Of a DNA stretch of 64,000 nt, positions 24,101-35,400 are shown one piece after another. This stretch comes from Tubiluchus corallicola (lineage: Eukaryota; Priapulida; Priapulimorpha; Priapulimorphida; Tubiluchidae): assembly GCA_030141605.1 (NCBI GenBank), contig JAQGDQ010000326.1, positions 62,001 through 126,000 of the forward strand, read 5' to 3'. The position numbers were made by a program, and so were the translations under genes. The notes under the pieces are model-generated. The model had not been told where the DNA came from and did not search any database. It worked only from the letters and a program-made list of their open reading frames with translations. Positions within the stretch are counted from its first letter, which is position 1, and every line of letters begins with the position of its first letter.

Positions 24101-25573
24101 ATGGATGAGAACCAAATAAAAGAGACGTTAAAAACATCGCTGCTGCTTAGCTTTAGAACTGGAAATGCATTCGTTGACACATTAATAACTGGTACTATCA
24201 TCTATTTAACAACGTTCATCATAGGAGTAATATCCAAATTTCCAAAAAAAGTTAAGAAACTGATTAGCTGCATTACAAACACGATGAAAAAGAAACTGCT
24301 GCATTGCAGTTCTGCTGAGATAATAATCAAAGGCAGAATGATTCGAGAAACACAAATCTTATATTCGGAAGTACTGCTTGCTGTTCTGCATAAAATCAAA
24401 CAACTCGAGCCGGTGAAAAGTGGAATTAGAAATTTAACAGAAGTGGTAATAAGGAAGGATAGAGATTACCAAGATCACGAGCTACACTTAATTGTAAACC
24501 AGAAAGAAGCTTTTAGTTTGACAAAAGACATCTGCTGCCAAGTGTTTATCTCGCAAATTCAAACTAACCACAGCTTATTTCCAGTCGAATGGCTTGAAAG
24601 CAAGCCAGCTATGATGGCAAGAGAAGGCATTGAATTAAAAATATATTCTGAGAAATGTAATATTACACAGTTGAAGGCTTTCGTAGAGAAATGTAGAGAC
24701 GAGTACAGAGCATACAAGAAAGCAAAAAACGAAAATTCACTTAACTTATTTGCTTATAAACCTACAGGCACTTCAAGTGACCCTGTGAGAGATTTAGATT
24801 CACGATTCGATGATTTTCTAAATGTATATGCATTTGAAGAGTTTTCTTTTCGGTCCAATAGAACTTTTGACAACACCTTCAATGAAAACATAGAAGACAT
24901 CAAAAAGTACGTTGACTTTTTCACAGAGAGCAAAGGTTGGTACAAACAACACGGCATTCCTCACACCTTAGGGTTTCTCTTTTGCGGAGAGCGCGGATGT
25001 GGAAAAACTTGCACAATCAAAGCGTTGGCTAACTACACTAAACGCCACATCATAAAGGTACCTGTTAAAGAAATAAAAACTAGACGTACTATGCGCCAAC
25101 TTTTTTACAATAGCCACGTAAACCACAAGGACATTCCTCTTCACAAGCGACTCTACGTTTTGGACGATTTTGACGACCGTCCAAATCACGAAACGGATGA
25201 CAACGACTCAAAACATGATGGAGAGGAGCACAGATTAAGGACATTAAACCTGATGGAGCTATTAGACGGTATCGTTGAAATGAACGGAAGAATGCTGGTC
25301 ATTGACACAGACTATCCACAGCAATTAAATAAGGATCTTATCCGTCCTGGCCGGATCGATGTGACATTCTTTTTCAAACGTAGTTCATCACGTAGCACCG
25401 CTCAGATGTTCGAAGCATATTTTGGCAAGTCAGTGCCAGCAGAATACAGGGTCGCATTGCCAGACAAAAAGTGGACTTCATCTGAATTAAACAGAATACT
25501 ACTGAGCAATGCAAACAACAGCACAGCAGCACTGAAAGCCATAACAGCAAAAAGAACAAATGGGATGCAGTGA
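24101..25573 (+). CDS. Membrane-anchored BCS1-type AAA ATPase, intronless
   Basis: A single 490-codon exon with a favourable start context (ACCATGG). Residues about 23-46 (TLITGTIIYLTTFIIGVIS) form a likely membrane segment, followed by a basic stretch. Residues about 100-270 match nothing I recognise. The AAA module starts near 285: Walker A GERGCGKT (296-303), Walker B LYVLDDFDD (351-359), then LMELLDGIVEMNGRMLVIDT and the arginine-finger region LIRPGRID (413-420). The spacing and LLDGI...LIRPGRID pattern resemble BCS1-family ATPases, which are membrane-bound unfoldases or translocases. The Walker B acids are DD where BCS1 has ED, and the sensor reads DTD rather than TTN. The usual BCS1 N-terminal domain is not evident. 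It is the only intronless gene among neighbours with up to 18 exons, so a retrocopy or horizontal acquisition (similar ATPases occur in large DNA viruses) is possible. Substrate and compartment are unknown. Confidence 0.85.
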   Translation: MDENQIKETLKTSLLLSFRTGNAFVDTLITGTIIYLTTFIIGVISKFPKKVKKLISCITNTMKKKLLHCSSAEIIIKGRMIRETQILYSEVLLAVLHKIKQLEPVKSGIRNLTEVVIRKDRDYQDHELHLIVNQKEAFSLTKDICCQVFISQIQTNHSLFPVEWLESKPAMMAREGIELKIYSEKCNITQLKAFVEKCRDEYRAYKKAKNENSLNLFAYKPTGTSSDPVRDLDSRFDDFLNVYAFEEFSFRSNRTFDNTFNENIEDIKKYVDFFTESKGWYKQHGIPHTLGFLFCGERGCGKTCTIKALANYTKRHIIKVPVKEIKTRRTMRQLFYNSHVNHKDIPLHKRLYVLDDFDDRPNHETDDNDSKHDGEEHRLRTLNLMELLDGIVEMNGRMLVIDTDYPQQLNKDLIRPGRIDVTFFFKRSSSRSTAQMFEAYFGKSVPAEYRVALPDKKWTSSELNRILLSNANNSTAALKAITAKRTNGMQ

Positions 25574-25616
25574 GAATAACTTCAAACATCATTTTTCCAT
25601 ATCTAGTGCTTTCTTG

Positions 25617-25622
25617 AATAAA
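25617..25622 (+). promoter_or_regulatory. AATAAA polyadenylation signal of the AAA ATPase gene
   Basis: AATAAA lies 44 nt after the stop codon, a usual distance for a short 3' UTR. It supports the ORF being a transcribed gene. Confidence 0.6.
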
Positions 25623-26573
25623 TCATCTAGAAACAAAAAAAAGTGATCTAGTTGGTAACTATGTGATATACTAGACAGGTACAGGTTAATATTCTTTCAT
25701 GCACATTTTAATGTATAAATAACCATGTTTATGCGAAACACTTTTACTGCCATTATATTGTAACTTTTTGCCTCTTCCAAGGTTATACTGGTTTTTACCA
25801 ATAAAGACTAGGCAACAGTTTATTTTCCTACAATCGTTGTATTATCATATATAGTCTAAAATCAAAACACTAGCTTCTCTGGTAAAAATGATTCTGCAAC
25901 CATGAAAGTGTCACACGTTGCAAACAATGAAAACAACAATAAACAACATACAGGTGTGTGCAGTGTTTGGTCAAATGCAAATAACCATTTAGTGGACAGG
26001 CTATGACCTTATACATAAAAAATATTTATACACAATTTTGCATATGTCAATCATACAGATTTCATTGGAAAAGTGTTCAGATTTAATCATATCTGCTTGT
26101 ACACGCAACCATGACGACTGTAAAACAGAATTGTAAAGGTAGGAAGAAATATCATTTGTGCAGGAATGTGGTTTACCAACGAGAACTAATTTGCCATTCC
26201 CATTTATCAGCTGAATTTTCCCCCACAAATACTCAACTAATTGTAGTCCTATTTTACAAGCAATATGTTTGCAGCGCTTTTTCTAATAATAATAATAATA
26301 ATTGAAAAACTGACAATAATTCAAAGAGTGCTTTAAAATGTGCTATAAGAAAGTCGTATAAGAATGGAATACGAAGGCTATAAGAATGAGTAAAAAACTC
26401 ATTGTACACTCTATATAATCTAAAAGTTCCTACAAAGATAATATAAAATGATAAAACAGGTAATTTGATAATGTAAAATAATGAAACGATATAAAAGTCA
26501 TAAAACTGCTGGATAGAGTAAAATTCCACAACTAAATACTTGCTGTCTTAAAATTTGTTTAAATCTTAAATGA
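25623..26573. other. No gene recognised; AAT microsatellite at 26283-26303
   Basis: AT-rich intergenic sequence. The only structure seen is a short (AAT)n run. Confidence 0.5.
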
Positions 26574-26850
26574 TGTTTCACGGCAGAGTGGTCATTCCAT
26601 CGTACTCGGAAACCGAGTGTGATGGAGTTAGTGAGTTAATGCTAACTCTGGTTGATTTCCTTTGCCATACTAATTTCAGTTGAATACCTCACAGACAAAC
26701 ATCTGAACGTGGCTCATATACCTCTGCTGGTTCAGTGGCTCATCTAGTGTCATCCTTGATAATGAGTCAGGTTCCAGTCTGATCATCTAAATCAGTAGAA
26801 GTGTAGGACTTGCCACTGAATGCCAGATTTCAGCAAGTTTTGCAGCATTC
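26574..26850 (+). mobile_element. tRNA-like SINE or tRNA pseudogene with long variable arm
   Basis: An A-box-like CGGCAGAGTGG is at 26581-26591. A possible anticodon stem TACTC/GAGTG flanks a 7-nt loop. A long variable arm (AGTTAG...CTAACT) follows, then a B-box-like GGTTGATTTCC at 26650-26660. The long variable arm suggests a Ser or Leu tRNA ancestor. The box order suits a pol III promoter, but the lost TTC in the B box and the atypical loop make a functional tRNA unlikely. An unrelated tail of up to about 190 bp may complete a SINE. Confidence 0.45.
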
Positions 26851-29464
26851 ACATTGTATAAAAAAGGTGTAAATTGTATGCTTTTGTCGAGTAGAAATTA
26901 AACATCACGCTTACTTAGCATACGCACAACTGCAGAACCACTTACAGTCTTATACAGTATTGCAAAAATTGTTGCGTACCATTCTAAAAACACTAGATAT
27001 ATTTTTTGCTTTACAGTGTGCGTTTGCAATATGCACCTCAAGTTCTCCCATACTTCTTCCCATCAGGATTTTTTCTTCATGGCAATATCTCAGGTCTGAA
27101 CTCAGAATCTAGACAGAAAGCAAAACATTAATTTGACAATTAAGCTAAAGCTGTTCAATGTTATTTTCTTGACAGCAGTGAACTTGACAGCAGTTACCCA
27201 CCTATATGTTGACTAAAGAAAAAACAAAGCACAAACAACTGTTTAAAATTAAGAATATGTAGCTATAGTACACTGAGGAGGGTATTTAAGCCAAGTGGTC
27301 ACGTACAAGTGCTTCTTGTTCAAAATTGTGGCAGGTAGAAGCCTGTTCATAACCACTTGGGTTGAATACTCGCTTTGATCTCCAGCCATTTTTTTATTTT
27401 TGCTATTATGATTTTGGTTCTGGGTGTTTCCTTCGTTCAGGGGGTGATTAATTCCTCGCATTATATCTGTACCTGAAATGATCCAGAATCTATGATAATA
27501 AAAGCATGTAGCATCAGCGCCTAGGATTATCTCAAATATCTTTGAAGATGCTCCATAACAAGTCATTTTATTCAAAACTCAGCATTCATGTGACTGCTTT
27601 TTGATGACCAGAATAAGGTCGTGTAAAAACTTATTTTAAAGCACAAGAAAACACTTTTTGTACATTAAATTCTAAAAAAAATTATCTTGAAATTTATATT
27701 ACTTATATGCTGTCTTATTGCATACAGAACTTGCATCAGCAGTAACACTGTATAAACTTGATAATTTAAATTCCCGTGATGACAGTTAGGTATGCTATTT
27801 TAATGGCAAATTGTTTGAAATGTGTTTATATACCATTGAGTAGAGCTTGAAAAAACAATCAGAGCGTCCATAGTACTCTTCGGTAACTAAGCCAAAGTTT
27901 AAATTACTCTGTATTGTCAATAAGACAAATAATGTGGTTTTTAGTGAGCCAGTGATGCACACTGGGATGGTGCCGTTTTGTCAGTTAGCGTAAACATTTA
28001 AATTATTAAGAAGTTTCTTTTCCCATTACACAAGTCTTTCAAACAGATAAGTGTAATACCAAGTAATATAACTTTCTGTAGAAATTGTTTTGGGATATAC
28101 TTTAAAATTTCCCTTTCTTAACGTTTAAAGATTTTTGCAAATTAAACAAAGTGTCACAACCTAAACTGGAAGACACTCAACTCACAGAATAAACTTACCT
28201 TGAATTATACGTAAAGGTGAAGAAATCTCAAAAACATGATGTTAACAAAATAAAGTCAATCTTTTATTATACAAAAAAATACATTTTTCTTTTGTAATAA
28301 TTCTCAGTACAAAGGCAATTTGAAAGACATAGCACCATTTACAAACTATCGTATTCATATCAAAACGTTTGTGCATCACGATTACTGCTCACAACGAAAA
28401 GGCAGCACCTCATAAATGTCACTCATTTTTGCTGCAATAGATGGCATCGCACATTTGCATATCAATACTATGCAAAGACGTTTTCAAAATATCATGCCAC
28501 AATCCATTTAAATTGTTACTATCACATTAACTCAAAGGCACTTAAGGTACAGTAAAAACAAACTATGTAATCTAAATTACTTTTATATGTATTTCGTGGA
28601 AAACCAAACAAAAGACATTCTATTCTTGTACCTATGATATGAAGATGCAAACATTCGAAAGCTAAAAACAAAAACTTTGGCAAAAGCACCTACCTAATAC
28701 TTGTTAACGCAAGTTACTGCTTTTGTTTTTTTGGCACAACATGTAAACAAATTAGGTTTTTTACATATTCACTATAAGAAATATAAACACGATAAATTTA
28801 CCTTATACTACACCAAGACAAAATTCCACTCAATTCAGTAAATAGCACGAAGTTCACAATTTTAATGCTGTAGTGCATGTAACAAGAAAAAATCTGATCT
28901 ACTTCAACTTGGTTAAAAAACAACTCCAAGAGCCATTTAGCAAAAGCGACAATAATTAACCTAACTAACCTAAACTGCAATTAGAAATGAGAAGACTAAA
29001 GCACTCAAATCAAAATGGGTGAAAAAATAAACCTGTGGCAATAACATCATCCTAAAATGCTCTAGACACAAAGTCATCATTTAAGCCGTTGCAAAGCTTT
29101 GAATGCAAAAGGCGACGTATTTATATGATGATCATTACAGGCTGTAAGCTTTTAGATATAAATTTTTTCTAATCAGACAATCAGGTAACATTGAGTTAAC
29201 TAAATCACAAACTTGGAACTACATTATTACTACAATAAACTTAGAACTAAAGTGTAAACGGTAGCTTGCTGTAAGTGAGTAATATCAACAAGACTAAGAC
29301 TAGCAAAAAACCATTTGAATGGGATCAATGTAAAAAATTACATGCGTTCTAGTATTCCGATTTTACACCATCATTTTGAGCCATTTTCATGTTTTCCTAA
29401 TAAATTTTTGTTTTCTATTTCACAATTTAATGTTGAACGTTTCACACAAGGATTTAAGTTAGAT
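26851..29464. other. No gene recognised; includes a short inverted repeat at 27287-27357
   Basis: The stretch should hold the 3' UTR of the ZNF451-like gene at its right end. A 108-codon minus-strand frame (27249-27575) has no family signature and overlaps an inverted repeat (AAGCCAAGTGGT / ACCACTTGGGTT), so I do not call it a gene. Confidence 0.45.
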
Positions 29465-32400
29465 CTAATTACAGTTAGATGCATATTTACGCCAGATCTG
29501 AATAAATGTCATAGACATGCGGGCACATCTGTGTGGATTAAGCACCAAAACATGTCTGGACCACGACTGACTAATACGTTCAACTTCGAGAAATCCTTGG
29601 TCACCACTGACAATGATAAATGGAATCTTGGAAGGCAGCTTTACATTTAGTGCTCCCGCCTAAACAAATAATGAATCTGACAACTTCAAGCAATAATGCT
29701 ACAATGATAAAAACAGTTAGAATTTGTGAAGATGTGGAAATTCTGCATGGAGTGCAGTCAGAGGACCAGCATGAAAATGTCCTCAAAGGCTAAAAATCAA
29801 TAATTTCTTTTCCCACATTTATTTCCAGGTAATGCAACTACCTATAGGTGTACATGCACACCACTATTTAAATATTTGTGCAGAGAATAATATTTTTAAT
29901 CTAAGGATGACAAATACTTCAAAAAGATGCACACACTATTAGGAGAATTAGCACTTGCAGTGTAACAGAAACAATGTGATCTATCTGTGCTTAATTTCAA
30001 TCAGTACTCGAAACAAAAAACTAACTTTTATTCGATAAAAGAAAAATTGGATGTTAATGATTCAATATCAACACATTCCCAGTAACAATAATTTCATGAA
30101 TTGTCAGGACAGATATGTGCCAGCTGATACTTTGAAAAATACTTTTAATGGTTAATGGACACAGACTAAGTATTATATAATTAATACACAAAATAAGAGT
30201 TCCACATCAAACACAAATAATATATAATAAATTATATGACTTATATTAAATCAGGTGACAATTCTTTGTTCCATGAAAGCTGATTCTTAAGTTTAAAATC
30301 TTGAAAGCCACCAAACACCCAAAAAATACCAATCTTAAAACTTAATAAAAATTAATTCATTCAATGCGCTGGCCTTTGCAAGCATTTTAGGCTTTGTAGT
30401 GCAGCATGTCTTATTAAGAGCTATAAAAATTGCCCACCTTCAAAAACGAAACCATTAAGTCAACTAACTTAAGTTCTTCGAAAACCCATTACTCTACCTC
30501 ATCAAGTAGGTTAGAAAATTTTTTGAGTAAAAACACTTCTGAGTAGCACTTGAAAAAAAAGAGCAATATGACCACGGTCGAAATAGAAATACTTACAGCA
30601 GTGCAAATTGCAAAATCTGCAGCATCTTTGCGAAAACTGCATCTCTCGTGCAGTTTAAACATTCCTTTCCACTTCAGATCTTGAAAAATTGGACAACTGC
30701 AAAAAAGTTCACTATGATTTCCTGTAAAACCGACCAGGGGCAGTAACACGAGAATAAGATTACATTACATTTTGTGTGTGACAGACCAAGATTAATTCCT
30801 AGATTAAGATTAAGTTCTTTAACATAGCGCTAAGTGACCTTAAAGTGGTGTAGTGAACTATAGTGAGGCAAACTAATGCCAACCACACTTCTTTTTACTA
30901 TAGAGTGTTACCAAAGAAACAGTGCAGTAACCAGCTCTATATAAGGAAGTAAATATTACACTATACAAAAGCCTAGTAAGTGTGATCATACAAAGTTATA
31001 ATATGACATGAAAATTATAATAATGACAAAAAATAAATAAAAGATTACTTTTATGTCATTGTGCTGTATTAATTCAGAAATTCTAGGTCCATGCCAAAGA
31101 TCAAGCACCAAATATCGTATTACATTTGCTTTGTGTAAAAGCTTGTCATATTACCAATGTACTGTTTTTGGGACACCTCGTATTATCCAGGAAATACTCT
31201 TTTCAAGTGCATTCTTAAAACTAACTTGCAGTAAGTGAAGACTAAACCCAATAAAACGTAAAAACATTCTCTTATGTAGTGTGAGTAGTTAAAAGCAACA
31301 GCATTATGCTTAGTTTCCTCAATAGAGACTTGCAAACCAGGTTGGAGGTCACATTTGTCCATGTTTTCAGAACAGCTATTCACTACAAGCAAAGTCAGAA
31401 AAAATATTGTGCTAAGCTGCAGATCTCAAACAGGTCGGCACAGTTGTGACTGTGGCTTTTATACATATTATGTAGTAATGCAGACAACGAGAACTTGTTC
31501 TTAAAAAATAACAATAAGAGATGATACAGCCACTGTTAACATTTAAGATTTAGCGTTGAATCAAATAATCAGCTTGACAATCAACTAAATGATTAAGACT
31601 TACTTTACTGGCTCGTACCATGCATATTTACCACCATGAAAACCATACACAAATACAAAAGGTGGTAGTTGGGAGTCCAGTCGCTTGAAAAATGATCTAA
31701 TGTTGTCTAGGTCAACAAATATCATCTGAAAAGCATGAAAAACTATCAGTAAAAATTTGTGTGTAACGTTTGAAATGTCAAATTGCGGAAGTCCTATTTG
31801 TAATATTTCCACCTGTATTACAAAAATTTATGGTTAACTTAAAATTGCCTACCTACAAGCATTACAATGAATTCATGCACAATTACAATTTAAAACTTTT
31901 CGCACATTCCTTAAAAGTGGTTTGTACAGCATTCTGTACAATAGAAGACGAGTTAAAAGTCTGACATGAAGTTTGACAAAACACTCCAGCACCACTGCAA
32001 ATATGCTATTTTGTGCATTTAAGTTGTTTTTATTTGAATACATTTGGGGGTATACTGGATCCAGATGCCCAATCCGAACCGGATATCCGGATCCGATCAG
32101 CATCAGGGAAAAATTCACACCGAATCCAAAAATTCTAAACATATTATATTTCACTCATCAATTTTGTTTATCGTGCTTGTTATCAATGATGCCCCATAAT
32201 AATCGCTTACTAGCTGTAACTTATCAGCTTTTTATTGAGTAAGCCAATAAATTTTAATATAATATAGGAAACATAATGATGAAAAAATAAAATTTAAGAT
32301 CGCGATCACACATGATCAAACATTTAATGCTGAAACCTTTGCCTGCACGGTGTGTACGGACAAGTGACAGTAGGTTAAACAGTTTTGCTGCATTAAAGCA

Positions 32401-35400
32401 TATTATGCCTGGATGAGCATCACAATAAATTCGTTTAGTTATTTGACAAATTCCCCTAAATTATAAAGTTATATCTCGGAAAATGCTGGTAAGCAGCATA
32501 GTATAAAAAATTCAGACCTTTCAAAGGATTGATGTAAGACGGACCAGTATTAGCACAACTTAATATAGCAACCAAGTGAGACAATTCACTGCAATTTCTT
32601 AGCGTTGCCTTAGATCCGGGCCCAGAAAATCAGATTCAGTTCACGTCCAGATCTGGTGCACCCCTAAATATATTTGGGAGATTCATCGCTATGAAATAGA
32701 TTACAGAAGTGCCTACCAAGTAGCCCAATAAATGGGTATCGCTACAAAAATCAAACCTGTAGGCAAAACTTCTTTCTAATTACAAATGATAAAATCCATC
32801 TATTATCTACACTCACCATCTCAACATTCTCCAGTTGGAGGTCATCCAAAGGATTTTTTGCCCTTGCAGTAAATACTGGTTGCTGACTCGTTAAACTACT
32901 GGTAAAACATATTGCTTGGTTGGTAAAGCGGGTGTAATTGTCAAACCGATAACCCTAGAATTAATTTCTGACAACTTCAAAATTACAATCCCGTTTATCT
33001 TTTTGCAAAAAAAACAAGCGTAAGGCACTAAGATAAATAAAATCAAGATTAAAAAAATTAGAATTGGTTGGTAAGTCTTTAAAAAGTAATGACAGATCAG
33101 TGTAATTATTAATCACTTAGTAGCGATTATTTTACGTATTTACCCTGGAATATGCATTGATTTTTATAGAACTTATGACTAACTCATAAATGGCAAGAAA
33201 TTTAGGATAACTGCAGCTTAGGAAATACGTACAACATTCAGAAGTTTATAACTTGTGTAAAGCTGTCGATATTTAGGCAAGTGATTAGGCTATTCGAAAA
33301 GTTGTACTTTAAAAATGATAGCTCATATACACAAGTTATTTTGCTCGAAAAAATAAGTTTTGAAATCAGTTGTGCAGGACTTATAAATGTTGAACCTCTC
33401 TATTCTCTGTACACATCAGTCAAAAGCTTAGCCATAAACCATCTAAAAATGTAACAACTTTTGTACATTTAGTTTTTGTTGTTTAAGTTCTAAACAAGTA
33501 AGTGTTACCAAATGCTTCTTTTTAGCAAAAAGTTCATAAATACGTAAACCTGAAAACATTCATGCTATGTATATACTATCAAACAGTTAATGTTTACCTG
33601 ATTTTGAGCTTGACTTTGCACAACACGATGGATGTTACGATTATAATAATTTCCAGCACCATACCTATAAACATAAATTTTATAATAACATTATTGCTGG
33701 CATACTAAAACAACAATTAGGATCAACTCGTTGACCTGGAATAAATGGTCACATATGGCCATTCTTCTTTCACAAAACAGCTGATATGCAATTTATTAAC
33801 TAAGAAGCTCAAATACACAATAATGCTATGAAAAAACTAAAAGGTACAACAGAAGTAACTGATTTGAAAAAAGTGGTGCCAAAAGTTGAGGAAATTTAGA
33901 TCTCTGTGGGCTGAAAACTCACTTCTCTGCCTTAGTGAAGTGGTGTGCTCATCAGTTATGCTGGAACAAAAGCAACTGATTAATAAGGTGCGTATAATTT
34001 TGTGCGCTTGCAGAAAACAGAGCTAACTTGCATAAATTTTTTAATTATGTGAAAGTTCTTACCTGTTGGTGATTTCACTTTGCTTATACCTTGAATCCTG
34101 AAAAGACAATACTGTAAACGGTAAAATTTATGCAGGTTAGAAATATTTGTGAATTTTGCAAGAAAGGCCTAGTGCAAAAAATTCTAGATTGCAACAAGAT
34201 AACTTATTGCTCCTTGCTTGCATACTAACAGTTAGTGAACTGCAAATGAAAGGCACCACTTACTTTTGTCACTTCTTGAACTTTAGAAAGACAGTTTTGT
34301 TTTGATGTTAGTTGCTCTGCTGTTAATTAATTATACACCTAGACAATGAGCTAACATTTACATATGTATGTTTTGAAGTTCGCATTTGCAAAATTTATTT
34401 CTGGCTTACAATGTGACAATAATAGCCAAATGGAAAATTTGTAGAAATCAGAATAATAATATCACGCATGCTGGATATGTTAAAAAATGATAATTTCTAT
34501 TCATAATTACCACAGCATCTTGGGACTTCCCAATAACATCAACATTCCTCCAGTAATCCTTCCTGCAAAAAACAGAACGACTAATTTATGATTTCTGCTT
34601 CAAAACAATGATAAATAAAAATCGAAAACGAAAACAAGCTTCACCATTGAGATTATGAGTAAGTTTTCACATCTATTACAGATTAAGCCTAAGCTGACTG
34701 CATCCGTAAATGATGTAGCAAATTAGTCACAGCAGTATAGCGTGACATATGGATGAAGTAAATGTTCACCATTCATTAGTAGACTCTAAATTTGTCTGTT
34801 ATTAGCTATAGTGCACACATCTAATTGTAGTACTTACTTTAATGCAGTTTTAATCTAAAATCTTCCATTACAATAGTATTTTTAACTCTGTATTTCTCTA
34901 TCTTTACCTATCTCCAATTCTGTAGTATCAATGTTTTTATGTTCTTTCTTTGTTCTCCGCATACCCGGGTAGTTTACACAAATATATTCACTTTTTAAGT
35001 CATTTATTTCACATTACACATTTACAAAAGTTTCGTGTACAATATATGGTGAAAGGGCCTACAATGAACATAATACAAATACGTTTTTATTGTATCTGCA
35101 AAAGAAAAGCCTCACACAATGCTTGCCTATATACAAATGTAAATGTGTTACGGGAATTCAAAAAGCAGGGTATTAAGCACCCCATCTATATACTAGTTTT
35201 TTTAAGTTTTGATGTTCTTATAAACTGTAGTCCAACATTTATGTAATACGTGTATCTAATAAACTACCATAGTTGTACTGAGTAGCAGGTAATGATTTGC
35301 CAAGAAAATAACCTACCTAATTCCACCAGTAGTAGCCCGTAAACCAGTATTTTCAGATCTCTAAAATAGAAACACAATGTGAAATGTGATCAAGCTATTA

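Noticed and set aside
27249-27575. 108-codon minus-strand ORF
   Set aside because: No family signature, no partner exon, and it overlaps a short inverted repeat. Too weak to call without transcripts.
31183-31392. Minus-strand frame (69 codons) within the ZNF451-like gene as an extra exon
   Set aside because: The exons on either side (31725-31604 and 30696-30597) already join in phase and align directly to the ZNF451 PIN-like domain without it.
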